The position numbers and the translations under genes are program-made. From Rhodocollybia butyracea (lineage: Eukaryota; Basidiomycota; Agaricomycetes; Agaricales; Omphalotaceae), in the NCBI GenBank assembly GCA_015501585.1, contig JADNRY010000047.1, positions 1 to 64,000 of the forward strand: DNA of 64,000 bases, read 5' to 3'. The notes beneath the pieces are model-generated. The model made no database searches. It saw nothing but the letters and a program-made list of their open reading frames with translations, and was not told the DNA's origin. Shown here piece by piece: positions 42,745-54,449 of the stretch (position 1 is its first letter; the number at the start of each line of letters is the position of its first letter).

Positions 42745-45700
42745 TATGGAAAGCAAGAAGGGCCTGCTCCCTCGGATCATGATTTTTGACGTCGCCGAAC
42801 TGATGGAGCCGAATCGGGACACGGACCTCGGGCACTCGCTACAATTATGTAAATCTAATACTATTTATTCATTGGCGCTGTTCTCGTTGCGCTATTTGAC
42901 AAACAAGAATCCTACTAATCATTCTCGCAAATTCGTAACCGTGGAAATAGCCAAGTTGCGGCACTGTGAACCCGAAAAATAGAGATGCAAAGAACAGGGT
43001 GCCTATAGTACATGGTAAGTCAAAGTAACATAGAAGGGTGGGTTTCGCTCGAATGGACTGATAAGGAGACAGAGAGAAGATTGAGTCCCTGATTCTGACC
43101 AAAGGGAAGAAGAGGGTCTTGTCGTGTGGGATCGGTGTGAGACACCAAGAAAAGCTCGTAAGTAGCGGGTAATATATTCTCACAGCTTAATTTTGAGTCG
43201 CATTTACGTCGTTCGGCAGACCGCTATAATAATGCTTTCCGAGTCCTTAGGCTAGTCATACAAGCTAAGTTTTACAAGTGGTGTATCTTGATCCCCAGAT
43301 TATTTGATTGCACCTACGCCAAACCTGTGCTGAGGGGCATTGTATTTCGAGCAATGGTATTTACTTACTTGTTCTACATACTAGTACCGGGGCACGAGGT
43401 TTGTAAAGGTTTTGTGGCCTATGTTGAGGTGTGAACATAATGTGCTGGGAGTCCTGCTTCTCGGATCTGTTTCCGGATTCCAAAGGGGAGGTGTTCTCTG
43501 TTGACAAATACTCTTCTTCTCCTTTACTTATAGTGCCTGATTACTTTTGCAGCGTGCTCCTTTTGTTTCATCTACAGAGTTAGCATTCACAGATACTTAC
43601 ATTTATTGATAAGAGTTGTTGTACACTCATGTAGTAAGTACTACTGAGTAGTTAACTTACCAAGTTCACAGCCTAGAGGTAGCAGAAAAAGTCAAGTAAT
43701 TTGTAAATAACCCAATATGAGGATGTTTCTGCCCACAAAGAACTGACAAGTGTACATCTCAAGTTAAGTTGAACATATAGAAATTGAACAAAGTTCAAAC
43801 TGAAAATAAAATGATATCCCAGTTTATACAACACTAGAAGCCTCAAATATCAAAATTATCCAGGAATTCTGAAGGGCAGTCCTCACTACCATACTGGAGC
43901 GCTGCAGAGCACCTCAGAGCTCCTAAAGTTCAGCCCAGGTTGTGCATATGTGCTAGTAAGTACTTCAACAGTGGAGGATTGATCTTGCATGCAATCATAT
44001 ACTGATCATATAGTATTAAGAGTGAGCCATGGAGTCAAGATTCGATACCTGAATCTTAAAGAAAATTAAAAAAAGATGGCTTTGAGATAGCTGGAATAGA
44101 AGCATGGTAGTTCTTTGCATCTCTATCTTTCAGGTCCATAGTGCCGCTACTTCGCTATTTCCACAGTTACAAACTTGCAAGAATGATTAGTGGGTTACTT
44201 ATTGTATGCCCTTAGTATTATCTTGACAAACGAGAATATGAATGAATAGTAATAGATGTACATAATAATGATGGGTGCCCGGTGCTTGCCAGCACTGGCA
44301 ATATGTCAAGTTGATGTCAAGACACAAGGAGTTGCCTTTTTGTCTGACTTTCAAGGAAGTGGAGAGCTCCGTACTGATGCTCAGACAATGACAAGTCCGT
44401 GAGTGATAGTGACTGTGATCCTACTCTCAGCTACAGTATCAATATTGTGAAGTCTTATTTTACCGCTACCCCGCATGTCTGGCAGCGACATATTGAAAAT
44501 TATATATGGGGACACTGAAGAGGGCAAGAGGCAGATAGTATTTGGACAAGGTAATATTGATAGCTGTTCCTGAAACCTCCTGGCAGAGCACCAGTGTAAC
44601 AAGTTCTGTAGTTGGATTGGATGGACTTGAAGGGATCTGATGAATCCGAGGATCTGTAGTACTTTCTATTTCCCATTGTATGCTTGTGTAACACGTAACA
44701 GAGGGTTCCAGCCATGGTTTCCTCAAAGCTTGAAACGGGGCTACTAGGTGGCGAGCTTTAAGCCATCAAGATTGACGCGCAACACGTGATATCCGGCGAG
44801 CATGTGTTTGTAATGATACAGGATTGCATGATAATTGTGATAAGCTACTTCTTGTTAGCGCAACGAGAACAGCGCCAATGAATAAATAGTATTAGATTTA
44901 CATAATTGTAGCGAGTGCCCGAGGTCCGTGTCCCGATTCGGCTCCATCAGTTCGGCGACGTCAAAAATCATGATCCGAGTACGGTTCCGAGCAGATCAGG
45001 TAGAAATCAAAAGTCTAGAGCTCAAATATATACGCCGTCCGTCACAATTACATAAATTATAAGAAATTAGGTTTGTTTATAACCATGCCGCAATCTGGCT
45101 TCAAGCTCGGCGCCCGCCTTGAATAGTCAGTGAGGATGGCGGAGACTCAGCGGGGCGGCACCTTTGCACAACCTTTGCGCTGGCCTGCCAAACAGGTGCA
45201 ATGGGAGGCTTTCAAAAGTATCACTGTCTGTGCAATCAGATAATATAGGACTCGCCCTATTAAAGGTTTACGGCGGAGAGACCAACATCATGTGCTGAGT
45301 GCCATGGCAGAGGCAATCCTTAATATTTTGAGAGCTACACTGCTGTTCTTACCTTGACTTTGGTTGGAACCACCCATCGAAGCGGATTCAGATGCGGGAG
45401 TCGGGGTCACTCCTGGAGGGTTTCTGGCATTGTTATTGGCAAGTTATTGACTCGGAAGACCATCATGAACATCGAAGTCTGTGAAAAGTTGGTGTTAAAC
45501 GACCACAATATATCATTGGTATCAAACATTGGTACATATCTAGTAGTCCACATGACAGGGGTAAGACCCATTGCAAGAGGTGTTACAAACTCGATCACTA
45601 GAGATTCTTTAGTTTATAGGACCCTCTTTATCATGGCCTTGATGCCAGGGAGTGATTAAGGCCCCGCTTGGGCTATGTGACTTTCGCCTTAGTACTTCAA

Positions 45701-46183
45701 TAGTAATTATCTGACTGATTTCTAGCACAACTTATTTCAGCATCTGTAGTATTGCCTTCGGCTGTGACACTGGAGTTGTCATCTTGGTTGTTGTCTTTAT
45801 ACTACTAATCATTGGGTGAGTCTTAGCCTATCACCTATCCTCATGCTCAGGTTGCAGGCAGGATCGGTGGGCTCCTCTTCTTGTGCCAAAATGAGAGATC
45901 AATTGAAGTGAGCAGTGGGGCTTCCTTCTTTGGCATGAAAAGGTGTCATTCCCCAGTATCCCATTGCTCAGACAAGGATATTAACGACTGTGTACCCGAA
46001 AAGCTAAGTAGCAAGCGGCGAGTCCAGAGCCGGATTGCGGCATGGTGATAAGCAAACCTAATTTCTTATAATTTATGTAATGTGTGACGGACGGCGTATA
46101 TACTTGAGCTCTAGACTTTTGATTTCTACCTGATCCTGCTCGGGAACCGTATCCGAGGGAGCAGGCCCTTCTTGCTTTCCATA
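42745..46183. mobile_element. Inverted-repeat element nested in the CACTA element
   Basis: The ends read TATGGAAAGCAAGAAGGGCC and its complement, flanked by a 6-bp duplication GTAATG (42739-42744 and 46184-46189). The terminal repeat is about 155 bp. On the right it is continuous (46027-46183). On the left it is cut after 32 bp by another inverted-repeat element and resumes at 44980-45100. Inner sequence holds no recognisable transposase; the 101-codon frame at 45354-45659 is unassigned. Confidence 0.75.
42771..44979. mobile_element. Second inverted-repeat element in the left arm of the first
   Basis: 124-bp arms (42771-42894 and 44856-44979), beginning CTCGGATCATGATTTTTGAC and nearly identical to each other's complement, bracket about 2.0 kb without a gene. 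The left CTCGGA overlaps the host arm's own CTCGGA, so no clean target duplication can be read. Confidence 0.7.
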
Positions 46184-46189
46184 GTAATG

Positions 46190-49180
46190 GCCCGAAATAC
46201 CTAGTCCGGCACTCGGAAAGTCCAATCCTAGTGATCAATCCAAATGATGTCACCGCATTTATGGAAAATCGCGTGACGTCATAAGAATCAATTCCAACAT
46301 TACCTTACTTTGATGTTCAGTTATACGCTAGCTTACATTTTACCACTTCATCCCCACACTTATATGCCTCTTTACTTATGTTCCATTTTGTCTCACTATC
46401 CTTACTTACTGTTACCTACTATCTACTTGTTTGTTACTACACTTACTCTGTCCCCTTCCTATTCTTTAATTATGTGCATGTATATTTGTTCTATTGTGCT
46501 AGTGGCTGTCTTTTCCCTCTCTTTAGGTTCATCACACACCCAGCACTGTTTCTTATCTTATCCCAATGTTATCCAGTCCACATCGATCTCCTGGAGGTCT
46601 CCTCCTTCACGATCTCTTCACGCCGCATCACAATCCCGACAGTTAATTGATCGCAAATCATTAATTTGATTGGATTGCCGGACATACCGGGTATTCGTCC
46701 CTACCACTTCTCCTACATCGTTCCAGCCATTCCGCACTCCCCTCTCTCCAGGATTGTATCCCAAGGACGCATTGCACATACTCTTGCATTGGCCCAAACC
46801 GCTAGGCTGTACAAAAATCTAGTGCTCCGGAATCAGGTGTTCATTATTCCTTATGTTTCATCTCATCATTTATTTGATTTTACTATTTATCCTTTATCCA
46901 CTATCCCCCTCCTTAACCCGAAGCTTCTCCGTACCTCCTAGGGTGTAGGCAACAGTCGTTGGAGTACACCTGAGTCGTGACGCTTGGATTTGGTCGCTCC
47001 ATTCTGTCCTCACTGACTGAGCTAGGTGGGAGGCTCTGTTTTCTAGTCTTGTGTGTATCCTGCACTGCTCTGTCAATCCCATTGGAAGTACAGAAGGCTA
47101 TAAAGGTATTTACCATTCAACCGGACGGTTCTGTTCCTCTATCCGATCTTCCCGCACGAGTTTCGCTATTTTATTAGCTTGGCAATTAGCTACATATAGA
47201 TACCTATGCAGACTTGTAGGGATCATCAATTAGTCCCCCCTCTCTTTTGATCACTTTTCTACCTTCTCCCAATTGATGCCTTATATTCTGTGACTCTTAT
47301 ATTGCGTGACTACGACCTTGCCAGCGAGTGCAACAAGTGTTGAGCTAAGTGTTAAGCTCTTTGTGTTATTATTATTATCTTCTTTAGCCCACTTCTTAGG
47401 TTTAATACCTTCAAAGTGAGATTTACCCTTACTTCTACATTGGACCCGACTGGCAGACCCGACTGGTCCTCGCTAGGACCAACCTTTCTTACTTCACCGT
47501 CCGGGAAGTAAATACAAGAACCAAGTGCTAGATAAGCACCTTGGTGCGGTAGTATAATGGATGGCTTGGATGATGAGGCGAGTAGCCAAGCGCTAGAGAA
47601 GCACATTGGCATCGTTCGAACTCATGGACAATTCCTTACGCGCATGGCACTTAGCGGCGCAGAATTTCGGGACAAGCACGCAACTTTAGGGCTCTTCACC
47701 GTAACCGTAGCCTACGGGAAATATTCCGTACCGTATCAGATTTTTTCAATTTTGACCATACCGTATCCGGTACGGGAAGTTCCGTATTTTCCCGTACCGT
47801 ATGTCCGTATTACGCCGTATACGGTTGTACTGCGAGGTGGCTGTGCATTTTAGACAAATGTATTCAAACTTAACTGAAGAAGTACAAGTTCAACTATATA
47901 CATTAGTAGTTAAGTACCAACAAAGTTGCGTGCCTTTATAAGTGAGCCACAAGCTGCCGTCAGGGAACGGAAACACTTCACCGACGTATTCCGCAGGTCA
48001 CATGACTCGGGCGGCCCACTTGAATAACAGCTTGCAACGCTGTTGCTTCCCCCAAGTACATCTTACCCCATCTTTAATGCATACGTCCATGTCTGCATGC
48101 CCTTATAACCAGATATAAGTGACAGGAATGATAGAAACGAAACGAGTGTTATTCCTTTCTGGGCGCTCGACTCGATACATTTTATCTTTATCAAGTTTGC
48201 GAAGTGGAGTGAATGATTCGACATGATCTCAATGCCAGCTTTGCTTTCTTCTGGCGCTTCTTGAGGCACAAGCACTGCAGCTTCGGCGACACGGAATGTG
48301 CGGGACAAGCGGTACGAGCGGAACAAACGGAACACAAGTGACAGATCACATGATCATGTCAGTTGAACTTACTGCAGCACATCCACCAACGTACAACCTC
48401 GTACAGCCTATTCCTCTGGCCACGCTCTTAGCGTCAAGACAATATGTTCCGCTTATGTTGTTTAATGGAGGTACAGATCCGGATGTGACCATCTTGTCTG
48501 GTGAGGCGAACATTTTTTTTGTGGGTCACTCTATACTCAAACTAACGTGGAATTCTCAATTTTTTAGCCTCTTATCTGCTCTCATTGGACGTCTGAGTGT
48601 TCATGCGGTGCTTCACAATTACTTAGGCCGTCTCTTAATGTGCTGCATTACCGCCATGCACGCCTTCACACTCCGTTAACGCTAGCTTGTCTGCCCATGC
48701 CACCACCAAAGGTACGGCTTTACTATTCCCTCCTCTTAACAACGAGCTTACTCTGGTATTCCAAGAGTCGTTTCAACCCGGTTCACACTACCCACACTTC
48801 TCTTGTTACGCTGGCCTCCGCGAAACGACTACAACGAGGTTATGGTTGAGTGCTACTACCCGCCGGTGCGCCGAAAATGTGGTGGCAAAGGGTTCTGACC
48901 GAGGTCTTGGGTACGCTCCCGATATCTCTCTTTTCCGCCGCCACGCACTTACCAATTCCTAGTCGTCTTCCTCAGGTGAACTCTGCCGGCGGCTGGATTG
49001 TCTTGACATAGTGCCAGCCGCCGTTCAAAGCACCGCTCTAGCCAGAGGCAACAAACCTTACTTTCCTTAGAACCACCCCCGCCGCCCGGTCTCTCCTGGG
49101 CGCACAAGCTTGATACGCCCTTGCCTCAGGGCAAGCAATGGCCCTTGCATTGCCGCTTATTGACTAGCAGCGGGTGTTGT
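46190..49180. other. CACTA element interior, no gene seen
   Basis: A pyrimidine-rich tract (46310-46660) and many short frames without recognisable content. A small stem-loop recurs at 47521-47544 and 47585-47609, and a CCGTA-rich palindromic cluster occupies 47695-47835. Confidence 0.4.
47695..47835. repeat. CCGTA/TACGG palindromic cluster
   Basis: CCGTA or its complement occurs more than ten times, often as CGTACCGTAT or CCGGTACGG dyads. The segment can fold on itself in many registers. Confidence 0.6.
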
Positions 49181-49189
49181 GCGGCGACC

Positions 49190-49745
49190 GCCTCGGCCAT
49201 TCTGACACATCCACGTCGCCGCTAACCACGAACTCCCGATCCTCACCAGCCCGTTCTCTCCACGTGCGTTCAGCGGGTCAACGCTGTTGTGCCGCACCTA
49301 CTTAGGCCCTGACCCACGTCAACGTTGCTGCTAATCACGACTTCGCCTCCCGCGGCCATGCCGGAAGCCAACCCCACAAAAAACTTTCCGCTCACCCATT
49401 CTCTCCACCTACGCTCAGCAGGCCGGCTCCCTTTGTGTGCGTTCAGCGGCCACATGTGTTCGGCGGGTCAACACCGTTACGGGGCGGTTACTTGGTTGGT
49501 CGACATTATGACTTCGCTACTCTCACCGGCGGCTGTGCCAGAAGCCATTGCTCGCCCATTCTCTCAATGTCCGTTCAGCACCGCCGTTGTGTAGTGTAGT
49601 GGTTACTTGGGTCATTCCAACACACGTCCACCTTGCCATTAATCATGATTTTGCTATCCTCACGGGTGGCCATGCTGGACGACATTGCTCTTCCGAAAAA
49701 TTCTGTGTGGCGCCCGTTCTCTCTACGTACGTTCAGTAAAGTTCT
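49190..49745. repeat. Diverged GC-rich tandem repeats
   Basis: Four units of about 110-190 bp share the order CACGTC, TAATCACGACTT-like, TCACC(G/A)G, GCCATGC, CCCATTCTCTC and ACGTTCAGC-like. Starts lie near 49205, 49315, 49500 and 49620. Frames through them are open in patches but not consistent between units. Confidence 0.5.
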
Positions 49746-50039
49746 TCTGAAGGCGGTGCGAAAGTTCTCTAATGCCCTCCCGGCCTCAATTCTAGGTACC
49801 TTTTCTTATGGTGCGTGTGACCCATCATTCAAGCTGTAAGTTCTGCACATCTCTTTGTTCTACGCCCCCAATAAGCACTTATTTATGCAGTTATGCTTCG
49901 TGATGACCTGTTACAACATTGAGCTGAGTTATTTTTTGCTTGGGCCTCAGTTACAGTAATCTTTTCTTGAGTGTATTCTGAAATTCAAGATAAGTCTCTC
50001 TCTTCTCATCCCTCCTGTACTTGTAGAATGTATATGTAG

Positions 50040-50640
50040 TGAATATACTTTACTGTCATATGAGCATATGAGACCCTTCAGAAGCACTTGAAAATCATCA
50101 AAGTGATTGTGTAAGACCCTCCAAATGATTGCTACATACACTCAGAATAGTTGTCCAAGACACTTGAAAAGAGTGTCCAAAACAGCTCAAATGATTGCTG
50201 AACAATCCAAATGATTGTCTCAAGACACTGTGACCCATTTCCAAAAACAATCATTTTGAGTGTCCTGAACAGTCAATTGGAGTGTTTGATACCATCATTT
50301 GGAGTGTTTTTGACAATCATTTAGATAGTTCAGAACTGTTATATAGAGTGGTTCAGACTATCATATTGAAAGACTAGGACAATCATTGAAAGTAGTTCAA
50401 ACAACCTTTAAGAGTGATTTAGACAATCATTAAGATTGGTTCAGACAATCATTAAGATTGGTTCAGACAGTCAATAAGATTGGTTTAGACAATCAATAAG
50501 ATTGGCTCAAACAATCAATATAAAGGTATAAGACAGTCTTTTTCAGTAAACTGGACAATCATTACGAATGGTTCAGACAATCAATATGAGTGCAAGACAA
50601 TCATTTAGATTGTGTTTTGGACAATCATATTAATTGTTTT
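50040..50640. repeat. Right subterminal repeats of the CACTA element
   Basis: About twenty ACAATCATT or AATGATTGT motifs with intervening TTCAGACA and GAGTGT words. They mirror the left subterminal block and run into the right terminus at 50654. Confidence 0.85.
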
Positions 50641-50658
50641 TCCTTCCCGTAGTGTAGG

Positions 50659-51001
50659 AAGGACGAATTTAGAAAGCTATACCGTGCGTCATCGATCATT
50701 ATATGCAGTAGCCTGGAAACTTCTCCAAAAAGGAAATTCTCGCGGTTCACTACACTTCTACTAGCTTCTAGAATCGATTCCGACGTTCAAATCCAGATCT
50801 TGGACTGCGCCGAGTAATATTCTTCCTTCCTTCCATGACATCGAAACTTGATAAAATTGTGAAGGTTAATATCAATAACAGTACAAATCAAGTAGTACAG
50901 GTAATACAACTCTTAGCCTCACACCAACTGAGCCGAGTAATCCTAATCCTATCTTTATCCCTATTTTACAACCAGAAAAGCACCCAAAATTCCAACAAAT
51001 T
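50659..51001. other. Intergenic right of the CACTA element
   Basis: 343 bp with no gene. It forms the 3' flank of the minus-strand gene at 51002. Confidence 0.5.
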
Positions 51002-52750
51002 TTACGTCGACGGGTCCGTGTAAGTGATCAGCGCGACCAAGTCTTGGTAAGGGGAAAACCCAGCTTCCTTGTAAGTAAAAGTCTTTGCACCAGGGAATAT
51101 AAGGCCTTGTACGGTACCGATAGGTACATCCGTGAAGCTTGTTGCTACAACGCTTCCCGCCCACTGCTGAGCCTGTGCTATGAGGCTATTCACATCGTCA
51201 AAGAAGTTCAAAAACGAGCTAGCCTTTGACCACTGTGAGTTATCGGTGGGTACAGAACTAGTCAGAAGTGCTTTGAGATCCCCACCTGACCCAACAGAGA
51301 GGGTGTAGGTATCGACAATTTCCTTGTCAACAATGTTACCCGAGCCATTGGCGAGCTCGAGGCTCATACTCGTGAATATAACGAGATGCTGCGTGATGAC
51401 TATAGTATTACCGGTCAACTCAACGTCCATAGTGAAGTTGGTTGAAACATCCATCTTGCCCTCATCACCGTTAAGGCCAGCTTGATCGGACGCATCCTTG
51501 GAGTAGCTGTACTGCAGGATCGTCGCGCCAGTCGCGGGCATGGTAACATTCGGGGTCTGACCACGAGATAATCCATACGTATAATGCACCTTGATATCAG
51601 ACCCGAAGGTAACTGTCACCGAAGGGGAGTAACAGTTTGCCATGACATAGCTCGAGAGTCTACCGTTGAAATAGTTGACAAACCATGAGCGGTTGATGGA
51701 TACGACACCATCACAGTCCGCCTGAGCGGCTTCGTCAGGGACCCAGTTCCAAGTGAAGGATGTAGGGGATTTCTGAGTCGAAGCAACACTGCACAAGTAG
51801 TTGAGTGTTGTCAGCCCGGAGGTAAAATTAGGTTTTCCACCCTGGCTGGGGTCCAAATATACGTCAAGCCAAAGGTCAAGTGACGAAGGTTGCAAGGTAG
51901 AAGTGTCAGGACCAGCATTTGGGGTGGCGGCAATCCCCATTATTGGCTGGTTGCTCCCTTGCATTTGACTGAAATACGAAGTGCATATTCTGTCCCTCAG
52001 GGTGGTGACAAGTGGAGAATCATTAGGCAGGGTGGTGGAGGTGGTGGAGATAGTGGGAGAGGACTCCAACCCCGCATTTGCAAGATCAAACAGCAATTGC
52101 TGAACACTGAATTTGTCCGACCCATTAATGTTTTTTATTTGATTCTGCACCGCTACAGGCAAGTTTGTAAATGCCGCCGTTTGGAAATCAAGGTTTACCG
52201 ATGCACCGTAGATCCAAGGGTTACTAGGGTCCTGGGAAATATTCAACCAAGACCCCGGGACTGTAAGTCCAAACTGCCCTGTAGACGGCGGGGTAGTCTG
52301 CAGGATATCAAAGGTAGAGCAGTACATATTGAATAGAACCCCGTTTATCGCCCCCCCAGTGCCTGCAGCATTACTGAATGTAACAATGTTCCCCAGACTG
52401 GAAGGCAGAACGCCTGGTGGAGGACCAATCTTCAAACGGACAGCAAACATAAGATTCGCAGCATAAAGTGTCTGGACACGGGAGTCTGTGAATGCGGTTC
52501 CTGATGGGATAGAAAAAGGATCGATATTCTGTACCGAATTCAAGAACGTGGCGTTGTCGGTAACCAATTTTGGCACAACCGCTCCTGAAGATATGTCTGC
52601 GATCCAAAAGAGATAGACCATAGGAGCGTTGACCGTGTAGAGGTATTGTAACATTGTCGCATTGACACTGTCCTCAGTGACGGCAACAACGAAGTCATAA
52701 CCATACGATGGGTTGGAAAGGTTAGATGGAGGGAGGGTAGTCGCCGTCAT
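51002..52750 (-). CDS. Intronless 582-aa protein, possibly TULIP-like
   Basis: A single open frame of 582 codons without introns, unlike most genes here. No signal peptide or membrane helix. The opening YGYDFVVAVTEDSVNATMLQ, a short lead into a Y-G-aromatic-D strand then a helix with an NAT motif, resembles the start of bacterial P-47-type proteins of the TULIP (tubular lipid-binding) superfamily. The rest alternates hydrophobic and polar residues, with WLDVYLDP, VVSINRSWFVNYF, NFTMDVELTGNTIVITQHLV and a C-terminal KTFTYKEAGFSPYQDLVALI. This assignment is an inference from pattern only. If right, it may bind lipid or a partner protein in the cytosol. It is divergent from the 54450 gene. Confidence 0.55.
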   Translation of the reverse strand: MTATTLPPSNLSNPSYGYDFVVAVTEDSVNATMLQYLYTVNAPMVYLFWIADISSGAVVPKLVTDNATFLNSVQNIDPFSIPSGTAFTDSRVQTLYAANLMFAVRLKIGPPPGVLPSSLGNIVTFSNAAGTGGAINGVLFNMYCSTFDILQTTPPSTGQFGLTVPGSWLNISQDPSNPWIYGASVNLDFQTAAFTNLPVAVQNQIKNINGSDKFSVQQLLFDLANAGLESSPTISTTSTTLPNDSPLVTTLRDRICTSYFSQMQGSNQPIMGIAATPNAGPDTSTLQPSSLDLWLDVYLDPSQGGKPNFTSGLTTLNYLCSVASTQKSPTSFTWNWVPDEAAQADCDGVVSINRSWFVNYFNGRLSSYVMANCYSPSVTVTFGSDIKVHYTYGLSRGQTPNVTMPATGATILQYSYSKDASDQAGLNGDEGKMDVSTNFTMDVELTGNTIVITQHLVIFTSMSLELANGSGNIVDKEIVDTYTLSVGSGGDLKALLTSSVPTDNSQWSKASSFLNFFDDVNSLIAQAQQWAGSVVATSFTDVPIGTVQGLIFPGAKTFTYKEAGFSPYQDLVALITYTDPST

Positions 52751-54449
52751 GCTACGAAAATTCCGATAAGCTTCGGGGAAAATAGTTCATAGGACATACA
52801 AACATACATGATTCGATTGGGGAGAAATTTCAGAAGGAAGTAGAAGGCTGTAGTAGTGCGCACAATATTTCAGAAACGCTGAAAATGTGATAGAGAACAA
52901 CTTTCAAGTGCTTGCTTTTATACCATTACAGAATTTTTACCCTTTACTAGAACACTTAGCGTACAAAAAAGATACTTTGTGGCCCCTAGGTCAAGGGACA
53001 GGTCAAGAAAGTATAGATGAGAGGTCTGAAGGCTGAAGATATCTGCATGTGAACGCAGTACCTGTGCACTATACACAGTGAATAACTCGAAGTCGCAATT
53101 CGGCTGCCAAGCAAAAGAAATAATGGCTGTAATGGAGAGTAATCCGAATTGAGCTACATGCGGACGGTTACAGGCAGGAATTTGTCCACCTCGTTTCGGC
53201 GATTTAGTGATGAATTTTATACAGGGAATTCGACTTCGATTTCATGTATGAAACTAAACTCCATGAGGAAGAAGAGTATAGATGAGGAAGTATGAATGAG
53301 AGGTCTGCGAAGAAATCGAAATGAACTAGCCTCAGCCGCGGACAGAGTCTGGACGTGGCACCTGTACAACTAAGCACAATAGATGAACTCAAAATCCAAG
53401 TCTGAAATAATGTCTGAAATAGCGAGAGCTCGACCGAATTGAGCTGCATATCATGGAATGGAAGGAAGAAGGAAGTTAATTACTCCTGGCAACTCCCCAA
53501 CTTGTCTCGGATGATTCGGCGGTGAACCACAGACCAGGAATTCGACCTACTACAGCATTGATCCAGTCCTGAGGAGTACACGACAGGTTCGTATGCTCAC
53601 AGCAACTGAATTCCCTTGCATGCAGAGCCTCCGCCGGAAAGTGTGCAAACTAAGATATAAACCACGACACAAATATCAAAAAAGTAACCGAACACTGGCA
53701 TGTGCGGGAGTCGGAGTTAGTACCTGCACATGGGTAGCCTAACCTGACAATTTCGTACTTGAAAGGTACTGTCATCTCATTTCCGAGCCAGAATAATAGC
53801 TGAGATTGAGAGGAAACCAAATTGAATTGTTCTCGGATGGTTGGATGGGAACCGAGTCTAACTCGAATCGGCGATTACAAAATGTTCATACTTGATCACG
53901 ATCGTGTAGATATGCCGAGAATTCCTGAAAACAGTGCAAATTGAGGAACAGGCTGGTAAGTACTGAGCTTGAGCTATATCCTCATTTGATTCCCATTCTT
54001 ACATTTTTCAATAGTGACTTCTTAACAAGTCAGCTGAGATGGCCACAAGCATTCTTTGTTCTCTTCGCCGTCTAGTGCTCTACTTTAATCTACCACTTTT
54101 TGCTCATTTTTCCGACGGTATTATCGCTCGAAGGGTAGGTTCAATTGCCCACTTTGCACTTCTACTGTCAATCCATGGCAGGCATTTCCCTGTCTTCTAC
54201 AACTAGTCCTTTCTAAGTTGTCAGCGGATTCTGGAGCCAATGGCCATTGGGACTCAGAGGATAACTCAGCCGTGTATGTGAAATCAGAAGCAAGACAATC
54301 GCGTACCAAATTTGCATTTAAAGTCGCTTGTACTGCAACGAATTTCCGCACAATCTCTTCAATCAATATCCACATTTTCTGAACAAGGTGTGTTCAAAAT
54401 TCCCAAACCCCCTCATTACTAACGCTCCTTCCACTCACAGTCCTCCACC
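52751..54449. promoter_or_regulatory. Shared divergent upstream region with threefold repeat
   Basis: 1.7 kb between two head-to-head genes. Three diverged copies of a segment of about 250-290 bp lie at about 53005-53215, 53274-53525 and 53690-53880. Each keeps AGTACCTG(C/T)GCA-like or GCACCTG words, ATAATGGCTG/ATAATAGCTG, GAGAG and CGAATTGAGCT-like words, and a CGGCGATT word. No coding frame is supported. Confidence 0.55.

Larger units (their letters stand above)
39922..50654. mobile_element. 10.7-kb CACTA-type DNA transposon, non-autonomous
   Basis: The left end reads CACTATGGGAAGAAAAAAC and the right end, read inward, CACTACGGGAAGGAAAAAC. The match continues as AATTRATATGATTGTC, about 35 bp with three or four differences. 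TAGG flanks both sides (39918-39921 and 50655-50658), or TAG if one more base belongs to the element. Dense subterminal repeats adjoin both ends. CACTA termini, short duplication and subterminal repeats fit the EnSpm/CMC class; Plavaka-type elements of mushrooms belong there. I see no DDE transposase. Open frames are short and overlapping (the longest, 41827-42330 minus, 167 codons, is unrecognised). Confidence 0.85.

Noticed and set aside
47540..47610. tRNA-like segment
   Set aside because: There is no cloverleaf with T-arm GTTCGA in the right place, and the stem-loops match a repeated transposon motif instead.
39922..50654. Starship-type giant cargo element
   Set aside because: Starships carry a tyrosine recombinase captain gene at one end and lack CACTA termini. 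None is seen here, and the size, ends and subterminal repeats fit a CACTA transposon.
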